Below are positions 10,281 through 19,954 of a DNA stretch of 64,000 bases, in pieces. The stretch's first letter is position 1, and every line of letters starts with the position of its first letter. Made by a program: the position numbers and the translations under genes. The stretch is taken from positions 22,235,561 through 22,299,560 of the forward strand of contig NC_088775.1 of NCBI RefSeq assembly GCF_954871325.1. Reading direction: 5' to 3'. The notes under the pieces were generated by a model. That model had not been told where the DNA came from and did not search any database. It worked only from the letters and a program-made list of their open reading frames with translations. The stretch is from Gordionus sp. m RMFG-2023. Taxonomy: Eukaryota > Nematomorpha > Gordioida > Chordodea > Parachordodidae.

Positions 10281-10763
10281 GGAGTATTTGACAGATAAAT
10301 ATTTTGATAAATTAACTAGTATGCATTGCATGTTTATCAATCTTATTAAGTTACAATTTATTTTAAAATATATTTGCATCATATATAATCCAAAACAAAA
10401 GAATTTTTTTTGTTACTAAAATAAATAAATACAATAATTTAGCTAAGTCATGGTTTATTATGAATTTAAATTTATTTAATAATTCTCCCAGTATAAATTA
10501 TATTAATTCTCATTTATTTTACTTCCACTTGCTTCATTTGAATATAAAAATTAATTTTCTTTTTATTTGTTCCTGTCAGATTTACAAAATAATTTATTCA
10601 ATTCTGGTAAAATGTTATATATTTTATTGTATTATATATTATATTATATTATAATATTAAGCCAAATTATTGAAATAATTAGCGATAATTATAAAATAAT
10701 TAAGTTTGATTAACTTTACAATAATCAAAATTTTTTTTAATTAAATTTTTATATATTAGGGAT
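10281..10763 (+). other. AT-rich leader/intron of hAT-2 before the BED exon
   Basis: No coding signal. It ends in a T-rich stretch and ATATATTAG at about 10750-10759, which looks like a 3' splice site directly before the BED-finger frame, so part of it may be an intron of the transposase gene. Confidence 0.4.
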
Positions 10764-10905
10764 TATGGTCAAACCAAAGAACAAGTTTGGAAACATTTTA
10801 AAGAAGTACGCGATGGAAAATCAGTTAAAGCGGTATGCAGGTTTTGCAAGATGTCCTATATTGCTCACAGGAAAAATTTTATTCAAATTCCAAAATTTCA
10901 ACCTC
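10764..10905 (+). pseudogene. hAT-2 transposase BED zinc-finger exon
   Basis: The frame starting near 10764 reads GQTKEQVWKHFKE then VKAVCRFCKMSYIAH: the aromatic W-x2-F and C-x2-C of a BED zinc finger, which in hAT transposases binds the element's ends. The frame is cut at 10905 by the LTR of the inserted gypsy. The rest of the protein resumes at 17225. Confidence 0.78.
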
Positions 10906-11412
10906 TGTACCAGTCCTTAATATGGGATTGATATTTCTTTGCTGAGGCTAGTGGGAGAGACTGAATACAATGAAGGAATCTATTGATAAATAAATTAATA
11001 TATAAAATTTACTAAATTCGGTAATATTACGAATGTTACACTCAATTATAATCACTTGTCGGAGACCTTAACCAGTTTATTTCTAATTTTCTTTTTTTTT
11101 AACTTTAAGAATGATTTTCTTTATTTTAAAATCTTTTCATTTTTATTCATCTTTTTAATATTCCAAAATTATAAATATCATAAAAATTCATCAAAAAATA
11201 AGTAATGAAAAATTACAAGTATCTTTTTCAACAATAATCAAAAATTATAAATATTCATAGACATCGTTTTCTTTTTCCTTTTTTTTTACATATTTAAATT
11301 AATCATAGTTATATCTATATATTTGAATACAACAAAATTAATAATAGTTCATCTATATAAATTTGAATACAACAAAATTAATAATAGCTCATATATATAT
11401 TTGAATACAACA
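10906..11412 (-). repeat. Gypsy-1 3' LTR (left copy)
   Basis: On the element's strand it starts TGTTGTATTC and ends GGTACA, the TG...CA rule. It matches the right LTR (16715-17224) with scattered substitutions and a TA-repeat length change. It is preceded by a purine tract at 11413-11424, confirming that this is the 3' LTR. Confidence 0.95.
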
Positions 11413-11424
11413 CCTCCACCCTTT
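11413..11424 (-). promoter_or_regulatory. Gypsy-1 polypurine tract
   Basis: On the minus strand AAAGGGTGGAGG directly precedes the TGTTG start of the 3' LTR. This is the standard plus-strand primer position of an LTR retroelement and fixes both orientation and LTR edge. Confidence 0.85.
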
Positions 11425-11428
11425 AAGA

Positions 11429-11680
11429 TTAGCTTTCCAAGGCTTCCTTCGTTAGTCCCCCACCTTCTCGCACCTCCAACTCTGAACCGTTCATTGAGGA
11501 CGCTGTTGTCGTCGGACAAAACCTTAATTTATGCATTCCTCTGCACGCCCAACATGCTAATCGATTCTTCCGAACCCAATATGGCTCCATTCGTCGTTCT
11601 ATCCTTTGTTTTCTGTTCCTGCAGTACTCTCCATATCTTTGTTGGGCTTCTGCCCTTGCCGCTTCGATCCACCTGTTTGA
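11429..11680 (-). pseudogene. GC-rich ORF with CCHC-like knuckle upstream of the 3' LTR
   Basis: An 83-residue minus-strand frame (no ATG at its start; a Met lies about 31 residues in) is basic and contains CWACRGMHKLRFC, a C-x2-C-x3-H-x4-C zinc knuckle as in retroelement nucleocapsid proteins. Its base composition is much richer in G+C than the rest of the element. Position between integrase and 3' LTR is not where gag normally lies. It could be a transduced or recombined gag tail, or a third ORF. Frame support comes mainly from the knuckle; opposite-strand reading is not supported. Confidence 0.5.
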
Positions 11681-11789
11681 TTAGGCCGATCCATCTGCTT
11701 CTCTGATTTCCATCTTGATAATCTTATTTCCTATTCTTACATATGATGCCATCTATAAAATTACTATAAAAATATATATCTTTCATAAT

Positions 11790-12360
11790 CTTCTGATAAT
11801 CTACTATTCACCTGATAATTTCTTCACCGTTTAAACACTCATAATAAGGTCTATCATTAAATTTATTTCCTCGAGAATGATTATTCTCCTCATTGATCTC
11901 TTGAAATTATGATTCTCAAATTAGGTCTATCATCAATTTATCTTCTTTTAATTGTATCCCCTGATAAATTATGATTCTCATCATTATGTCTATCCTCAAT
12001 TTATCTCTTTAACAATTGATTCTCATAATTAAGTATATAATCAATATGATTCTCATAATAATGTCTATCATCAATTTATTTCTTTTAATTGTATCCCCTG
12101 GTAAATTATGATTCTCATCATTTTGTCTATCATCAATATGATTCTCATAATTATGTCTATCCTCAATTTATCTCTTTAATTGATTCTCATAATTAAGTAT
12201 ATCATCAATATGATTCTCATCATTTTGTCTATCATCAATATGATTCTCATAATTATGTCTATCCTCAATTTATCTCTTTAATTGATTCTCATAATTAAGT
12301 ATATCATCAATATGATTCTCATAATATTTTCTATCATCAATTTATTTTTTTTAATTGTCT
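11790..12360 (-). repeat. Gypsy-1 internal minisatellite, about 102-bp unit
   Basis: TCTATCATCAATATGATTCTCAT, AATTATGTCTATCCTCAATT and TATCTCTTTAATTGATTCTC alternate in a higher-order unit of about 102 bases (for example 12171 and 12273), with older degenerate copies toward 11840. It lies between integrase and the 3' CCHC ORF. No open frame is preserved across it. Confidence 0.8.
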
Positions 12361-12364
12361 CCCA

Positions 12365-13233
12365 TATCTTTTACTTGCCCTAAGCTTCTCAGTCTTACTT
12401 GTTTTAGGTGTCTAGTAAAAGTGCCTTCTTGCCCTTCAATCTCTACTTCTACTTTTTCCCCCTATATTCTTACTTATTATACCCTTCCCCCATTTAACTG
12501 GACCCTCAAACAGTAGAATCCATACTAGACTTCCAACTTTAAATTTGTCATCATATGTATCCTCCTTTTGCTTTATTCTTTCTTTCAAAATATCTAATTC
12601 CGTTCTTGTTTTTCTACCTAAAAACATCTCTGATGGTGAATTTCCTTTGCTCGTTTTAGTATTGTTATATGCTATCCATTTTCCCTCTCCATATTTTTCT
12701 TTTTTTAGCCAGCTTTTAACAATAGCTACCATTCTCTCGGCTTGCCCATTACTTCTCGGGTAATGTGGTGGCGATACTAAATGTTTAATATTCCACCTAT
12801 CACAGATTAAAAACTCTACCTTTAAATGCTGGGCCTCCATCCGAAACTAAAGTTTCCATTAATCGATATTTACCTGCAAAATCTTTTATTTTAGTCAACG
12901 CTATCTTCGTCGTTAATCCTGAAACCTGTTGACAGTCTATCCATTTTGATCCAGCATCTACCATAATAAAATATCTTCTTTTTTCATATTCTAAAAAATC
13001 TACATGTATTCTTTTACATGGAATGTCCGTTTCTGGCCATTTATCTGCTTTATTCTTTGGTGGAACATTATCCCACATGTTACATGTCTCGCAGCTTCTA
13101 GCTAATTCTTCAATTTCACTTTACATCTTGGGCCACCAAATATATTCTCTTGCTTTATTCTTCATTCTTTCTATGCCTTGATGTCCTGAATGTAATACGG
13201 CTAATGTATCTTTTCTTAACTTAATCGGTATCA
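12365..13233 (-). pseudogene. Gypsy-1 integrase (frameshifted)
   Basis: Read from 13233 downward: zinc-binding LHSGHQG ... CETC (the HHCC domain, with an in-frame TAA at 13121-13123), then the catalytic core with HVDFLEYEK (first Asp), VSDGGPAF (second Asp) and RSNGQAERM (Glu), so the D,D-35-E set is present. The core is split by a frameshift near 12800-12840. The C-terminal part (DDKFKVGSLVWI) is the usual chromatin/DNA-binding tail. Defective as it stands. Confidence 0.9.
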
Positions 13234-14850
13234 CTATCGATATCCTCTCAATAAACAATTGTCTTCTATATTTAATTCATTCCTTATATTTTTAAAAGAT
13301 TTGTCTTCACCTTTCCATTCTGCCTCTCCTTTCAAACAAGTTCTAATTCTTATTAATTCTTCATCTTTTTTGGATATTTTCTCTGTTCTTTCAAACGTTA
13401 TCGGTTCTTCTCTTGTATCTATCTTCAAAGCTCTTATAACTTTACTATTTAATTTTTCCTCCTCTTCTATATATTCTAAACTATTGATTACTGTATCCTT
13501 GTTTGCACTGTCTTTTTTAAACAATCTCGATAATATATCTGGTAAACAATTTTGTTTACCTGCTCTGAATCTTATCTCAAAATCGAAATTACCAACTAAA
13601 ATTAACCATCTCTGTAGTCTTGGTGACATCATAAGTTCTTTATTTTCTTTCTTGAATAAATCTACCAACGGCTTATGATCCGTATATAAAATAAACCTTC
13701 TTCCAATCAGATATTCTTTGCACTTCTCTAGCCCGAATTTCACAGCCAGAGCCTCTCTCTCGATCGTGGAGTAATTTTTCTCAGTGCTACTAAACCGTCT
13801 CGATAAAAATAAAATTGGTTTCTCAACCTTATCGGTCATCTGTAATAAAACTCCTCCTATACGTTCATTAGATGCATCAACCGCTAATATAATATCTAAT
13901 TTCTCATTAAAACAATTTAAAATCGGTTTCTCTACCATCTTTATCTTCAATGTTTCAGAACTTTTCTCCTGTGTTTCTCCCCATTCAAACTTTTTATTTT
14001 TCTTTAATAAATCATACAACGGTGAGGCGATTTCTGCAAAATTTTGAACAAACCGATGATAATAATTCGTTGCTCCCAAAAACGCCTGTACTTTAATTTT
14101 ATTGTTTGGGGCTCTCATATTCATTATCTTATCTATATTCTTTGCAATTGAAGTAATTTCATCTCCCTTTATAATATGTCCTAAATACTTTATTTTTCTT
14201 GCTCCAAAAACACTTTTATTAATATTAGCTTTTAAACCATTTTCTAGTATAATATCTAACACTTTAACTAACCTAGCATTGTGTTCTTCTTCTGTTCTAC
14301 CAGATATCAAAACATCGTCTAAATAATACATTATTCCCTTTATTCCTTGAAATAATGCCGCCATAGTTCTTTGAAATATTGGAGCTGATACTTTTAAACC
14401 AAATGGTAAACGACAAAAAGCAAATAATCCTCTATGCGTTGTAATCGTTAATATCACTTGTTCTCTCACTTACCTTTATTTGCAAGTAAGCATTCGAAAA
14501 ATCTATTTTTGAAAAATTTTTTGCCCCTCTTAAATTAGCCAGCAATTGTTCTATTCTAGGTAATGGATATCTTTCATTTATTACCCACGGGTTAACTGAT
14601 ACTCTATAGTCTATACACAGTCTTAAACTGTTATCTGGTTTTCTTATGAGAACTAACGGTGTTGCCCATACACTATGCACTATTGGTTTTATAATTCCTT
14701 CTTTTAACCATTTGTCTAATTCCTTATTTATATCTTCTATCCACGAAAACGGCAATCTTCTTGTGCTGCAATATTTAGGTCGATAATCTTGTTCTAATCG
14801 TATATCTACTTCAAAATCTTTAAGAGTTCCTAATTCTTCTTTAAAGACTT
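13234..14850 (-). pseudogene. Gypsy-1 reverse transcriptase and RNase H
   Basis: From about 14850 to 14470 (one frame): LGTLKDF, the WATPLVLIRKPDNSLRLC block, INERYPLP, FSKIDFSNAYLQI. After a frameshift near 14465 the 411-residue frame 13234-14469 continues with THRGLFAFCRLPFGL, the catalytic YYLDD box (YLDD rather than the common YVDD), LGHIIKG, then RNase H with AVDAS, EREALAV and YTDHKPL. Catalytic residues of both domains appear intact; the breaks are two frameshifts (near 14850 and 14465). Confidence 0.93.
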
Positions 14851-15600
14851 CTTATATCTATTCAAAATAATCTTTATTTCTTTGTTAAAATTGTCCTCAA
14901 CAACATTCAGTTCTACCATTTTATTAATTTCTTGTTGTTTATCTTCGACTGTATTTACCTCTATTGTCTTTATATCTCTTATTTCCTTATTTTCTTCTAA
15001 GTTACTTCTATATCTAATTAAAAATTCTGGTGTTCGATTTTTGAGTTCATCGAGAACTATATCCCGTTTAACTCTTACACAAGGTAAATCAGTCTTCTCT
15101 TTATCCTCACTTCTTATTATCTCATTCGTTATTTTGTTTTTCTCACGGACATTTTCAAACAAAGACCACCAATTATACGCAGGACCTATCTTCTCAATGT
15201 CATTCCAACCTAAAATATGCTCCATCTTTAGTGTCGTAATCCATAACTTTACTTCCTTATTTATATCTAACAATTTTATCACATAAAAACCTAGAATTTT
15301 AACCATGCTACCGTCTAATTGTCTAACTTTTATTCTCTTTGCAATGAATCTTTCTTTTGGAAAATAATTGTTAAAATCTTTTACACTCATTAGGCTGATC
15401 TCCGCTCCTGTATCCAATAAAAATCATATCTCTGCTTCTTCAGCCTTTATCTTGACTCTCGGACATTTATTTTTCATTAAAAAATCCTCTAATTTAATTT
15501 TTCGTACATCTACACCAGTTGAACCTTTTATTCTATATATTTCAAAATTCTTACTTTCTATCTTTATATTTCTCTCTTTACCTATACTTCTATTATAATT
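14851..15600 (-). pseudogene. Gypsy-1 aspartic protease and linker
   Basis: The active-site motif LLDTGAEISLMS lies at about 15385-15420, followed by QLDGS and ILGFYVI as in retropepsins (loop and flap). Upstream in the same frame is a linker with GSTGVDVRKIKL and PRVKIKA. A TGA at 15424-15426 interrupts the frame immediately before the active site. The protease frame runs to about 14850, where the frameshift into reverse transcriptase occurs. Confidence 0.88.
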
Positions 15601-15649
15601 ATTCAAATTATAATTATCAACATTAAAACACTCATTATCATCACCGGAT

Positions 15650-16066
15650 TTATCATTAACATTAAAATACTTATTCTTACTTGAACTAAAATTATCACCA
15701 TTAGCAAAATTATTATTACAAAATTTATCCTTAAAATTAAAATATTTATTCTTACCTGAATTAAAATTATCAACATTAGAAAAATTATTATCATTACAAA
15801 ATTTATCATTAAAATTAAAATATTTATTCTTACCTGAATTAAAATTATCAACATTAGAAAAATTAATATCATTACAAAATTTATCATTAAAATTAAAATA
15901 TTTCCTCTTACCTGAATTAAAATTATCAACATTAGAAAAATTATTATCATTACAAAATTTATCATTAAAATTAAAATATTTATTCTTACCTGAATTAAAA
16001 TTATCAACATTAGAAAAATTATTATCATTACAAAATTTATCATTAAAATTAAAATATCTCTCTCTT
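15650..16066 (-). repeat. 78-bp tandem repeats coding an Asn-rich linker in Gypsy-1
   Basis: Exact 78-base periodicity (phase marks at 15731, 15809, 15887, 15965, 16043) gives five to six copies. 78 is divisible by three, and the frame shared with the knuckles and protease stays open throughout. It encodes a 26-residue unit rich in Asn, Phe, Asp and Lys (core NDNNFSNVDNFNSGKNKY). Open maintenance of this frame through all copies suggests it was translated. Other frames through the repeat are also open but are shadows. Confidence 0.85.
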
Positions 16067-16068
16067 AG

Positions 16069-16500
16069 TCATTTATTGCAATTTTCTTGTGTGTGTCCCT
16101 CTTGGGTACAACTATTGCACCTTACAATTGAATTGTTTACTCTGCAACTTATAGCCACATGGCCATTCTTGCCACACCTCGCGCATCTTAGATTCTTCGT
16201 TATCTCACATTGGCGCGACATGTGGCCCGGCTGACCACAACTATAGCGAATTATCTGTCTGTAATTATCCGTTCGTATGAAGTTGTTTATATTTCTTTTC
16301 TTATCTTCCTCTCTTAATATATTCTTAATATTTTCTAACTCTTTACTCTCTATCTTAACGTAAGTCATATTTCTTCCTATAATTAAACCTAATGTGAAAC
16401 TTAAAATTAGCAACAAAAATATAATTATACTTATATTTTCAAGTATTAAACTTAATAAATTTATTTGCGTAATATACATTAAAGCGTACTCAATAACCAC
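16069..16500 (-). pseudogene. Gypsy-1 gag-position ORF: membrane segment plus zinc knuckles
   Basis: A 143-residue frame. Residues about 13-42 are strongly hydrophobic (a likely membrane segment ending LGLIIGRN). Residues about 85-143 carry three knuckles: SCGQPGHMSRQC (first Cys replaced by Arg), CARCGKNGHVAISC and CNSCTQEGHTQENC, the nucleocapsid signature. No capsid-like region precedes them. The frame ends in TGA (16069-16071) but continues, same phase, into the Asn-rich linker and protease. Confidence 0.8.
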
Positions 16501-16698
16501 TTAATTAAACTAATTTTAACTAATCTTAAAAAATTAAATAAATATAAAAATGCGAATAAAACCAATACAATGATTCAAATTTTATATAACATAAATAAGA
16601 AAACCGAAATTATCTAAAAATTTATATTTATTTTATTTTTTTACCTAGTTCCAATGTATATTTAGAATGACCTTCGATCTTCTAAAGCCTGGATCAAT

Positions 16699-16713
16699 CA
16701 CTATAAGACACCA
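16699..16713 (-). promoter_or_regulatory. Gypsy-1 primer-binding site
   Basis: Starting one base inside the 5' LTR, the minus strand reads TGGTGTCTTATAGTG. TGG start and position match an LTR-element tRNA primer site. The first bases resemble tRNA-Leu complements as I remember them, but the match is not verified. Confidence 0.55.
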
Positions 16714-16714
16714 C

Positions 16715-17224
16715 TGTACCAGTCCTTAATATGGGATTGATATTTCTTTGCTGAGGCTAGTGGGAGAGACTGAATACAATGAAGGAATCTATTGATAAAT
16801 AAATTAATATATAAAATTTACTAAATTCGGCAATCTTACGAATGTTACACTCATTATAATCACTTGTCGGAGACCGTAACCAATTTAATTCTAATTTCCT
16901 TTTTTTTTAACTTTAAGAATGATTATCTTTATTTTAAAAATCTTTTCATTTTTATTCATCTTTTTAATATTCCAAAATTATAAATATCATAAAAATTCAT
17001 CAAAAAATAAGTAATGAAACATTCAAGTATCTTTTTTAACAATAATCAAAAATTTAAATATTCATAGATATCGTTTTCTTTTTCTTTTTTTTTACATATT
17101 CAAATTAATCATAGTTATATCTATATATTTGAATACAACAAAATTAATAATAGTTCATCTATATATATTTGAATACAACAAAATTAATAATAGCTCATAT
17201 ATATATATATATTTGAATACAACA
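16715..17224 (-). repeat. Gypsy-1 5' LTR (right copy)
   Basis: About 510 bases, TGTTG...TACA on the element's strand, matching the left LTR apart from scattered substitutions and a longer TA run. As the 5' LTR it should hold the element's promoter; no TATA box can be singled out in such AT-rich DNA. Confidence 0.95.
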
Positions 17225-18904
17225 TACAAAAAATCCCATAAATGTCTGTAATACTTCTAGCTCTGATGAAGAAAAGGGTGAAATTATCGAGAATGATTAT
17301 CAAATTGACAATGACTCAAGAAAATTTGATTCCATTATCACCAATCAATCTATAAGCAAGGCGATTAAATGCAAATCTCAATCTTGTAAAACCGGTTTTA
17401 TAGATAGAATTAATCCCAAAGAAAAAAATGAGATAGATCAATTGTTTGCTAAGGCTGTATATGCGAGCAATTTACCTTTCCACATCACTGAAAATCCCTA
17501 CATCCAAGAATTCTTTAAAAAATTACGTCCTATTTACACTTTACCCAGGCGAAGGCAATGGCTGGTTATCTTTTAGACAAAGCGTCAGGAGATATGGAAG
17601 CGAGAGTTGCAGATATAATAGATAAATCTCCTCACTTATCAATTGTATCAGATGGCTGGAGCAACATCAGAAACGAGAGTATTATTAATTTTATAGTGAT
17701 GACGCCTGTTCCAATATTCTACAAATTTTTAAATACTGAGGAAAATCGTCAATACGGCAGATTATATTGCCCAGGAATTTAAAAATAAATGTATATTCTT
17801 TAGTTACTGATAATACCGCTAACATGAAAGCAGCCTGGAGAATTCTAAAATCTGAATCTATTTATAATCATATACTATGTTATGGTTGTGCAGCATACTT
17901 TGCAGTTATTCTTTCACGATTTTGAACGATTGAACGGCTTCAGTTACCATATTTCAATAATTAAAAAAATTGTTAAATTTTTCAAGAATAAACACATACC
18001 AGCTGCATTTTCCCGTAATAGGAATCAACATGGTATACCCTCTACATTAAGTACACTTAGCCAAACAAGATGGGGATCGTTAATAAAATGTATGGAGCGA
18101 ATACAAATATGTAAGAAAGCACTTAAAGCATCAGTTGTTGAAGAATCAGTATGTGATATTTGTCCGATAGAGATTACAAATAATATATTAAATGAAGAAA
18201 TATTTTGGGCAAAAAATTTAAAATTTTTAGATATACTTAAACCTTTAGCTACCTCAATGTACTTAGCTCATGTAAAAAAACGAAATCCTTAATTTGAAAA
18301 ACACATAATACAATCATGCCATAATTCTATATTTTCTCTATCTGAAGGAAAATAAATTAAAGTTATGTTTGAAAAGAGGAAAAATTATCTAAATAAATGT
18401 GCTCACAATGCAGCTTATTTATTGGACCCTCAATATCAAGGGAAGATCTTACTAGCACTGAATTTGATGAAGCATGTAATATGATACAAGAATTAGGTTT
18501 TACAGGGTGGTGATAATCAAAATATTTTAAGTGATATAATAAATTTCAAAAGTAAAAGCGGCATATTTAATAGCCAAAATATGTGGAAAATGGTAATTTC
18601 CATTAGGAACAATCAGATTTCGGCCTCAAGTTGGTGGAATGCACTTTGCCCACCTTGCCCATTAAGAAAAGTAACTCATATTTTACTAACATTTCCTAGT
18701 TCAACTTCTTCATCAGAAAGAAATTGGTCGGTTTGGGGAAATATTCATACGAAAAACAGAAATCGTTTGAAGATTTCTACAACAGGAAAATTGGTAAGAG
18801 TATACCATAATTTAAGATTGATTAAAAATATTAGATAAAATAATGATATTATCTATGAATCGGAACAAGACTCTTCTATGGAGGACGAAACAACTATAGA
18901 ATGA
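17225..18904 (+). pseudogene. hAT-2 transposase, catalytic and C-terminal part
   Basis: Continues the gene begun at 10764. Visible in order, in shifting frames: LRPIYTLP, then LSIVSDGWSN (first catalytic Asp region), VTDNTANMKAAWRIL (second Asp), YGCAAYTLQL, TRWGSL, and the dimerisation block FPSSTSSSERNWSVWG near 18695, ending at a stop near 18904. Frameshifts occur near 17550, 17760 and 17900. Several stretches of 70-136 codons remain open, so decay is moderate. Confidence 0.9.
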
Positions 18905-18984
18905 ATTAAAAAAATATTATGAAATTTAATATTGCATAGATTTATGTTAATAATGGCGTAAAAAACATTTATTTGAATTTGACC

Positions 18985-19045
18985 ATATTTGACCGGTCAA
19001 ATATCGGTCAATTGACCGAATCGTATTTGACCGGTCAAATCCACA
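18985..19045. promoter_or_regulatory. hAT-2 right subterminal palindromes
   Basis: TTTGACCGGTCAAA occurs twice around GGTCAATTGACC, mirroring the words at the left end. Dense dyad repeats next to the terminal repeat are typical of hAT transposase-binding regions; the function is inferred. Confidence 0.6.
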
Positions 19046-19051
19046 ACCCTG

Positions 19052-19145
19052 GTGCTAGTATAATACTCTTTAGAGAGCATATCCAGTGTAGTGGATTAAT
19101 ATCCACTGTGGAAATTTAAACCTATTATCTGGGTATCTTTATTAT
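19052..19145. repeat. Right half of the composite repeat split by hAT-2
   Basis: Matches 8205-8285: GCTAGTAT, CTCT, GAGAGCATATCCAGTGTAGTGGATT and ATCCACTG. The left half is at 10119-10228. Together they form the pre-insertion site. Confidence 0.7.
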
Positions 19146-19149
19146 CATA

Positions 19150-19720
19150 GTATATATATCTAATGAGGGGTGATAAAGCACATCTTTGTTTTATACCACA
19201 TTTTTTTAAAAAGGTGAGGTTAATGCATTGTGTTTGATGTTAATGAAACTATTTTCATAAATATTTATAATAATTTTGATTATATGTGTGTTGATTTTAT
19301 ATTTACAAAGATTATTTCAGATGGATTGATGACATATTAAGTCGAAGGCTTTTGAAATGTCAGATTACGATATATAGGTTAAATTTATGAAATGTTGCTT
19401 TTTCTAATTTGATTTTTAAGGCTATGACCAATTCAATTGTATTTCTTCCTTTATGGAAAGATGCAATGTTATCATTGGTGTTATTATCAATGTCTTTTAT
19501 TATTAGGTTAAATAATAAGTTGGTTAGAATTTTATAAATTGATGATGAAAGGGTTATATCTCTATAACCATTTGGTGATTTAAGGAAAGGCATTTAATGT
19601 AGTTAATTTGTAGATTTCGGGAGGTACGTTTGATGCTAACAATATCTTGTTTAAAACTGGGAATAGAATTTTTGATGTTGTAATTGAATTTATTTTAAAA
19701 GTTCATTTGAAAGATTCTGA
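19150..19720 (-). pseudogene. LINE reverse transcriptase fragment (non-LTR)
   Basis: Read 5' to 3' from 19720: VPPEIYKL, FLKSPNGYRDITLSSSIYKI, FHKGRNT (the usual GFR/GR-T block), DISKAFDLI (catalytic motif A) and, after further shifts, GIKQRCALSPLI (the GxxQG...SP motif, here with R for G) near 19160-19200. These are ordered motifs of a non-LTR reverse transcriptase. Several frameshifts; the YxDD box is missing, so it is truncated. Confidence 0.82.
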
Positions 19721-19954
19721 TATGGATTTGTTATTTTTGAGGCTGTTTATAGCTTTTATGATAGCATCTTGTTTAAAGAGAAAATGAGCATGTCTGTTTA
19801 GTTGTTGCTAAAGATTTAATGAGAGGTATTTTACAATTGAAAATGTTCATAATTGTTAATAGTGAGACAACCAAGAATTAAATTATTATTTTTTTTTGTT
19901 GTTGGAGGATGTGAGAAGGAAGTAATAGTGGAAGGAGTTATAAGGTTAATAGGT

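Larger units (their letters stand above)
10906..17224 (-). mobile_element. Gypsy-1: Ty3/gypsy LTR retrotransposon, complete outline
   Basis: Two nearly identical LTRs of about 507-510 bases bound a minus-strand internal region. Order 5' to 3': right LTR, primer-binding site (TGGTGTC...), zinc-knuckle ORF, Asn-rich repeat linker, aspartic protease, reverse transcriptase, RNase H, integrase, tandem-repeat spacer, a small GC-rich CCHC ORF, polypurine tract, left LTR. RT-RNaseH-IN order is that of Ty3/gypsy. Several frameshifts and stops make it defective, though LTR similarity implies a fairly recent insertion. I could not find matching 4-6 bp target duplications. Confidence 0.95.
10229..19051 (+). 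mobile_element. hAT-2: 8.8-kb hAT with perfect 8-bp TSD, carrying a gypsy
   Basis: Ends CAGGGTTG (10229) and CAACCCTG (to 19051) are inverted repeats. GTGCTAGT occurs at 10221-10228 and 19052-19059, a perfect 8-bp duplication. The interior is a plus-strand hAT transposase gene split by a complete LTR retrotransposon (10906-17224): BED-finger exon at 10764-10905, catalytic and dimerisation parts at 17225-18904. Without the gypsy the element is about 2.5 kb. The uninterrupted repeat at 8080-8285 supports the insertion. Confidence 0.95.

Noticed and set aside
11323-11706. 127-codon plus-strand ORF across the LTR edge
   Set aside because: It starts inside the LTR and runs antisense to the element. 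The minus-strand frame with the CCHC knuckle explains the coding-like composition better.
11790-12360. Possible CRISPR array
   Set aside because: The repeats are contiguous AT-rich minisatellite units inside an animal retrotransposon, without unique spacers or any cas gene.
13259-14326. Plus-strand ORFs opposite the gypsy-1 pol
   Set aside because: They are shadows of the reverse transcriptase/RNase H frame on the minus strand.
15603-16043. 146-codon hydrophobic repeat ORF (MINFVMIIIFLML...)
   Set aside because: It is an alternative frame of the 78-bp repeats. The frame shared with the zinc knuckles and protease is the one with biological support.
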